A model generated the notes under the pieces. It worked only from the letters and a program-made list of their open reading frames with translations, ran no database searches and was not told the origin of the DNA. From Irpex lacteus (taxonomy: Eukaryota; Basidiomycota; Agaricomycetes; Polyporales; Irpicaceae), in the NCBI GenBank assembly GCA_001986395.2, contig MQVO02000005.1, positions 434,001-498,000 on the forward strand: a stretch of 64,000 bases of DNA, read 5' to 3'. This document shows, piece by piece, positions 59,585-64,000 of the stretch. How positions within the stretch are numbered: the stretch's first letter is position 1; each line of letters begins with the position of its first letter. The position numbers and the translations under genes were made by a program.

Positions 59585-62522
59585 GCGGTAGTGTTTCTTG
59601 TATGCTTGCTTTCTCCTTCCTTTCTGTATTTTTGGTCTGTCTGTTGTGAGTTTACCGTTCGCATCGGATCCATCTTGTGTGTCGCACGTTGTTTCCATTT
59701 TATCGTACTAGTCCGGTCTATGACATAGAACTACTGTTTATCTGTCGTGCTCTCGTGTAGGGAATCATGAATGTATTGAAGACTGTATTCATCTTTTCTA
59801 TCAAATGTACATCTCGTACGGTCAGCTTCGTTTCGAACTGCGCACAGCCTATCATGTGTACCCTTGTCTGCCTAGCACCGGATTGCAACAAGCATTCTTT
59901 GTTGCATGCCTTATTGGTCCAGACACGGCGACAGTCGCTCTGGCGCCGAAACGAAGCCATGATCGCATCATCACGATTATCGCATCATGATTTGACGATT
60001 GGATGCACAGCGCCCCGCTTAGACGCCTTCATACGTGAGCGCACGGGCACTTGTGGCGTGCGCGCCGTTTAGAGGGGATTCAAATCTAGGACCCCGAATA
60101 CCACGGCGGGTGCGAATTGGAGGAAGGCGGAAGGAGGACCGAGTCCCGTACCCTTCCGGCGTCTGTGCGCTTTTTGAAGTTTCTGATCACCGCGAGCGCC
60201 GGGAGTTGGTCTGTTCCGATGGGAAAGGTGATTGACATGGTGTACATTGCAGCGGGTGGCAATCCTCATCTGCTCGCAATATCGGTGAGAAACAAGGGAG
60301 AGTAAAGAGGGAAACGCTTTCTCTTTAGCTCTGAGCTTGGAGTGCGCGATAGAGTCGAGGCCGCGCCAGAAGACCCTTGTTGAGGCGAGGCGGCCTGAAC
60401 CTCAAGGACCAAGGTTCAAAATGTATCAGCCACCCCGCAGTGAAGGCGTGTAGCTCGTGCATCGGACTGGGGTGCTTCTGCTGTCACCAGAATCCTATCG
60501 TGCGATATGGATAACATAACAAGTCGTTAGTCTTTCAAACTTTCACGGGCATCGCACACCCCACCCACCTTTGTGTCCCCATGCGTCCTGGTGGCTCTGG
60601 CGAGATTGCGGGGAGCTGTGCGACGTCAATTCTTTCATGCTCACTGCCGTAAATATCTTACCACTTGAACCGGAGAATAGCCAATTGGATTGACGGAGGT
60701 GCAGGTCAGCTGTTGCCTGCTGTTGCCCCCTTGGATCTCTGGGTCCGCCAGAAGGAATGGCAAGCACTTTTCACGCGTGGTGCTCTGTATGTCGCTATCA
60801 GTACGTTGATTGTATGGGAGCACCTCAAAGTGGAAGTTCCTCACCGCAAGACATGGACCTAGAGCTACTTAAGCTCATCATTCATTCCACTATCGAGGAC
60901 CGCCAAGACTACCCGCAGCTGCAATACAGGGCAGTTGCAAATGGTTACACAGCTAATGTCGAGAATTAGCAGTCTGAATTGTGAAAGCCACGGTTAAACG
61001 TACCTTTCTTTCGTGAACGAGCTTCTCGTAGGTCTGTGTAGAGATAGTGTCATGTTAACGTTCGTAAGACGCAGCACGACGTGCAACTGCAGTGGCGTTC
61101 AGTAAGGAATAGATAAAAGAAAAGGAATACCAGGTTGGATCCGCTTCGACGCTCCTCGATAATCGAGTGTATTTAACTGTAAAGAAACTCGATGGTTGAG
61201 AGCACTGGCAGCTTATCGGAGAAAACTCATCGTACCAGGCCGACTCGCGCCCGAGGGCCACTTCCGGCTCCTGTAATCTTTCGCATCATCAACTGTAAGT
61301 GTTCTCTACTCTCACGCGAACCAGTCCACCTCATAAAGTCGCAGCAGAGGTTCTGGTTGCATCCGCATGGTAGCTGCGCCATCGACAAAGCGTTCAGGTG
61401 ACGAGTAGGATCCTGGTGCTCTGAGCGTGTGATTGGAAGGATGGCTGTACGTCTATTGAGTCTTCGTTCCGAGGCGGTGCGGAGGAGTCCCTGTTCTGCA
61501 GGTACACATGCCTCTTGTGGCCGAGCCCATCCCGTAACGTGAAAGGTGGCTTTGGCTGCGTAGCTCGCAGTGTGCGCCTAATATAGCTCTACCACGGGCG
61601 TGTAAGGCTTTGAAGATACCAGTAATGACAGTGGCCACACACCTTGTTTGCTCGCTATCTGTACTGTACTGTTGGTGTTGATGCATATGTGATGGCTGTC
61701 TGCGCCCAAAATCACGACATCCTCCGACCTGTGGCGCGCTCAGCTCATCCGCCGGTTCTCCGAGCATTGACAATTCGTAGAATTCTATCGTCGTCTGATA
61801 CACGCACCAACCTTCGGGCATCTTTCGAAATGAAAGCCACGCTCCTGCCCCGCCGTGAGTCTCTTTTTCCGACACCTTCCCTCCCGAATTGACCTAGCCG
61901 CTGTCAGCTCCATCTCCAGTGAACCCTTTGTTTCCTATACCTGAGTGGTCCGCGTCAACGAGAGAGTTTGTTAGCTGGACGGCAACCCCGCCACCGTCAT
62001 CGGCGCTGGGGTCTAGCCGTTATGGCCACAAAGGTTTGCTACGGCGCAGACGGCCGCACCAAATATTCTGCCATCTTCCGCGAAGGGTGGTCGTCGTTGG
62101 AGACGATGCGAACGTCCGCAATATAGCCTCCAATCACGCCTGTGTGGAAATATAAGCCCAGCGTCGGGTGCCGGTGATTGGGGTCTGTACTCGGGATGCC
62201 ACCGATGAGCGCCGGCGGGCAGGACCGCGTGATTGCGTGCCTGCGGTACGTGGGAAATGTCGTGCGGTGTCAGAGGGCAAGCGCCATCAGGAGCGGGGTC
62301 AGCGTAGCGGTTATGGGGTCCTGGGCGGAAATCTGTGAGGAACAGGGTGATCTGCTTCCTAATCTGGTAACTGGTGCGTCGAACTCTTAACCTCGCCGCC
62401 CCGCATGTCGGCCCCTCCCCGCCCTTTTCCTCCCGCCCCCCATCTCTCGCTGCGACAACGCCGCCAGCGACGGCAAACGCGCCCTCGGACTCGTCATATA
62501 AGACTGCGAGCACGACGTCCAG
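59585..62522. other. intergenic stretch, no convincing gene
   Basis: The longest gap in the window, 2.9 kb. Numerous short frames on both strands show no family resemblance. The direct repeat gatcgcatcatcacgattatcgcatcatgatt near 59960 is minor. No tRNA was recognised. Confidence 0.45.
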
Positions 62523-64000
62523 ATGTCTGTCTCGCCTCAACCCCACCCGCAACATCCACCTCTATCGAGGTCGCCTCCCGACATATCGATGAATAACGCG
62601 GCGGCGGTCCCATCGCTGAGCCATGCGACAAATCCCACTGGAGACTCTCCCGCGCAACTCGCGTCACTTCTCAGCGATGCCCTGCACCAGGTCGAAACAT
62701 TGAAGCGCGAGCTCGGTGTGCAGAAACGCAGAGCAGAGAAGGCTGAGCGCCTCCTTTCCAGCTACCAGAAGATCTCACCTACTACAGATGCCTCGAATCC
62801 AGAGAGCCCGGCTGGTGCCAACCAATTCGACGAGGCAGCGGCGCGACTGCTGATACTAGAGTGCGAAGCTCGTGTAGAACGCGCTGAGCTCGATCGTACC
62901 GATTTGGAAGCACGTATCGCGCGTATTCAAGCCCAATGGGCGGAAGACGAGCGTGTTCTGTACGATGCCGAGACCAAGCTGGCCGAGGTTCGCAGCACAT
63001 TCAGCCAGATAATTGCGCACCGAGGTGGGCAGTTGGTGGTGGTTAACGGCCAAGGACCACACGCTGCCACGCAACTCAATATACGCGCTCCCGAGGGAGC
63101 ACGTTCAGCCCATCATCTATCCGTTCGCCCCTCTGGTATGTCCTTGCGTTCAACCGTACCCTTGTCAGCACATTCGTAATAATCTATTCCTCAAGGTCCA
63201 TCTCGCGTTCGCCCAAGGGCTGGTAGCCTTGACGGCTCATACTCGACTTTGACGGGCCCTGGTGGGCCTCCACCTGCTAAAAGAGCCCGAAGCGATCGAA
63301 ACCCGGATAGGGACCAACAGGCACCCCAAGGTATCCCGTATCCTCAATCGGTGAGTATTTCCCAGTCAAATTTTCTATGCGTATTAATATTTCAGGAAAG
63401 CCTGCGAGCTCACCTCGTCTTGCATATCCGCAGAACGGTCAACCTGATCTTACAGTGACTAATCCTGCGGGATCGCCATATGTCCAGCACCCTGGTTATC
63501 GACCTCGCGGCCGTACAGAAGATGGCGTCCAAATCCGATACACGGATGCCACCGGTCAGCCTACTCATCGTGCCCATCGTGGACGCCGCGAGCACAGAGC
63601 GGGCTCTCGTTCGAAATCTCGTTCGCGCAGTAGAGCTAGCTCTGCTAGTCTCGACGAAATGCTCCTTGAAGCGACGACAGGTGACGATGGCAATCCCATC
63701 GTCGGGCAGCGCCTTATCGTCCAGGGCTCACAACACCTCTCACCTCACGTACATGCGGTACGTGCGCGTCACCGTTCCCCATCCGGCGGCGAGGAATATC
63801 TTGTCGCTCGTTCACGTGGTTAGTCTTCTTCTCGTCTTGTTTTCGCCACCCCTAACTATCGCTGGTACATCTGCAGTACCCCAAGGTCCTGGTGTACCGG
63901 GTAATCTCCAAGGCAATCAAATCCAGACCTACCAGACTCACATATTCGCCCCGCCAGTGACCGGCGCGCCCGTCAAGAAAGGTGTGTTCTCTACCTCCGT
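62523..64000 (+). CDS. coiled-coil, RS-rich protein (3' end outside window)
   Basis: Exons 62523-63135, 63196-63330, 63396-63818 and 63877-63981 stay in frame, and the gene runs off the window end inside an intron. After a proline-rich start, residues about 45-75 (LLSDALHQVETLKRELGVQ) and 95-160 (ARLLILECEARVERAELDR, then IQAQWAEDERVLYDAETKLA) form coiled coil. A basic, Arg/Ser-rich segment follows (RAGSRSKSRSRSRASSAS). A donor at 63331 rather than 63351 is needed to stay in frame; using 63351 would end the protein early, so alternative splicing is possible. The family is not recognised. The RS stretch hints at nuclear or RNA-linked work but is not diagnostic. Confidence 0.7.

Noticed and set aside
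60060..60090. tRNA-like B-box words (gattcaaatc)
   Set aside because: The flanking bases cannot form a T-arm stem, and no A-box or acceptor stem is found at the right distance.

Overview
The window looks like a piece of an Agaricomycete (mushroom-forming basidiomycete) nuclear chromosome, most likely from the Polyporales. Genes are dense and broken by many very short GT-AG introns (about 35-75 nt). Intergenic gaps run from 0.4 to 3 kb, and several genes belong to families known mainly from Agaricomycetes. No tRNA, rRNA, CRISPR array, intact transposon or prokaryotic feature was recognised. Reading frames were rebuilt by hand across introns. For most genes the exon sums are exact multiples of three, which is the main support for the models.

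Layout. 0.2-2.8 kb (-): a six-exon gene joining an uncharacterised basidiomycete N-terminal region to an eight-repeat WD40 domain. 2.9-5.9 kb: mostly gene-free, with a perfect 20-bp hairpin. 5.9-14.4 kb (+): three housekeeping-like genes (a conserved unknown, a Bud6/Aip3 polarity protein, a coiled-coil protein). 15.7-21.6 kb (+): a small secreted Kre9/Knh1-like protein followed by two MYND-finger paralogs. 22.4-30.0 kb (-): mitochondrial phosphate carrier, RIB3 (riboflavin synthesis), the transmembrane RING ligase TUL1/DSC1, and a second Kre9/Knh1-like protein. 32.3 kb (+): an F-box protein. 33.9-41.5 kb (-): three more MYND-finger paralogs. 41.9-46.2 kb (-): an O-methyltransferase, a block of degenerate repeats and a TRIP4/Rqt4-type zinc-finger protein. 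46.8-47.5 kb (+): a wrecked Old Yellow Enzyme pseudogene. 49.4-59.6 kb (+): a 1,051-residue disordered protein, a secreted protein with a CBM19-like C-terminus, and importin-4/Kap123. 62.5 kb to the end (+): a coiled-coil, RS-rich gene that runs off the window.

Conserved cell-biology genes (BUD6, phosphate carrier, RIB3, TUL1, Rqt4-like, KAP123) are mixed with fast-evolving accessory material. The most distinctive accessory content is five paralogous MYND-finger genes. By sequence they group as 1+2, 3+4 and a divergent fifth. They show near-identical 3' introns within pair 1+2, and promoter elements shared within each of the two pairs. Their function is unknown. They are the best candidate here for an undescribed, expanding gene system.
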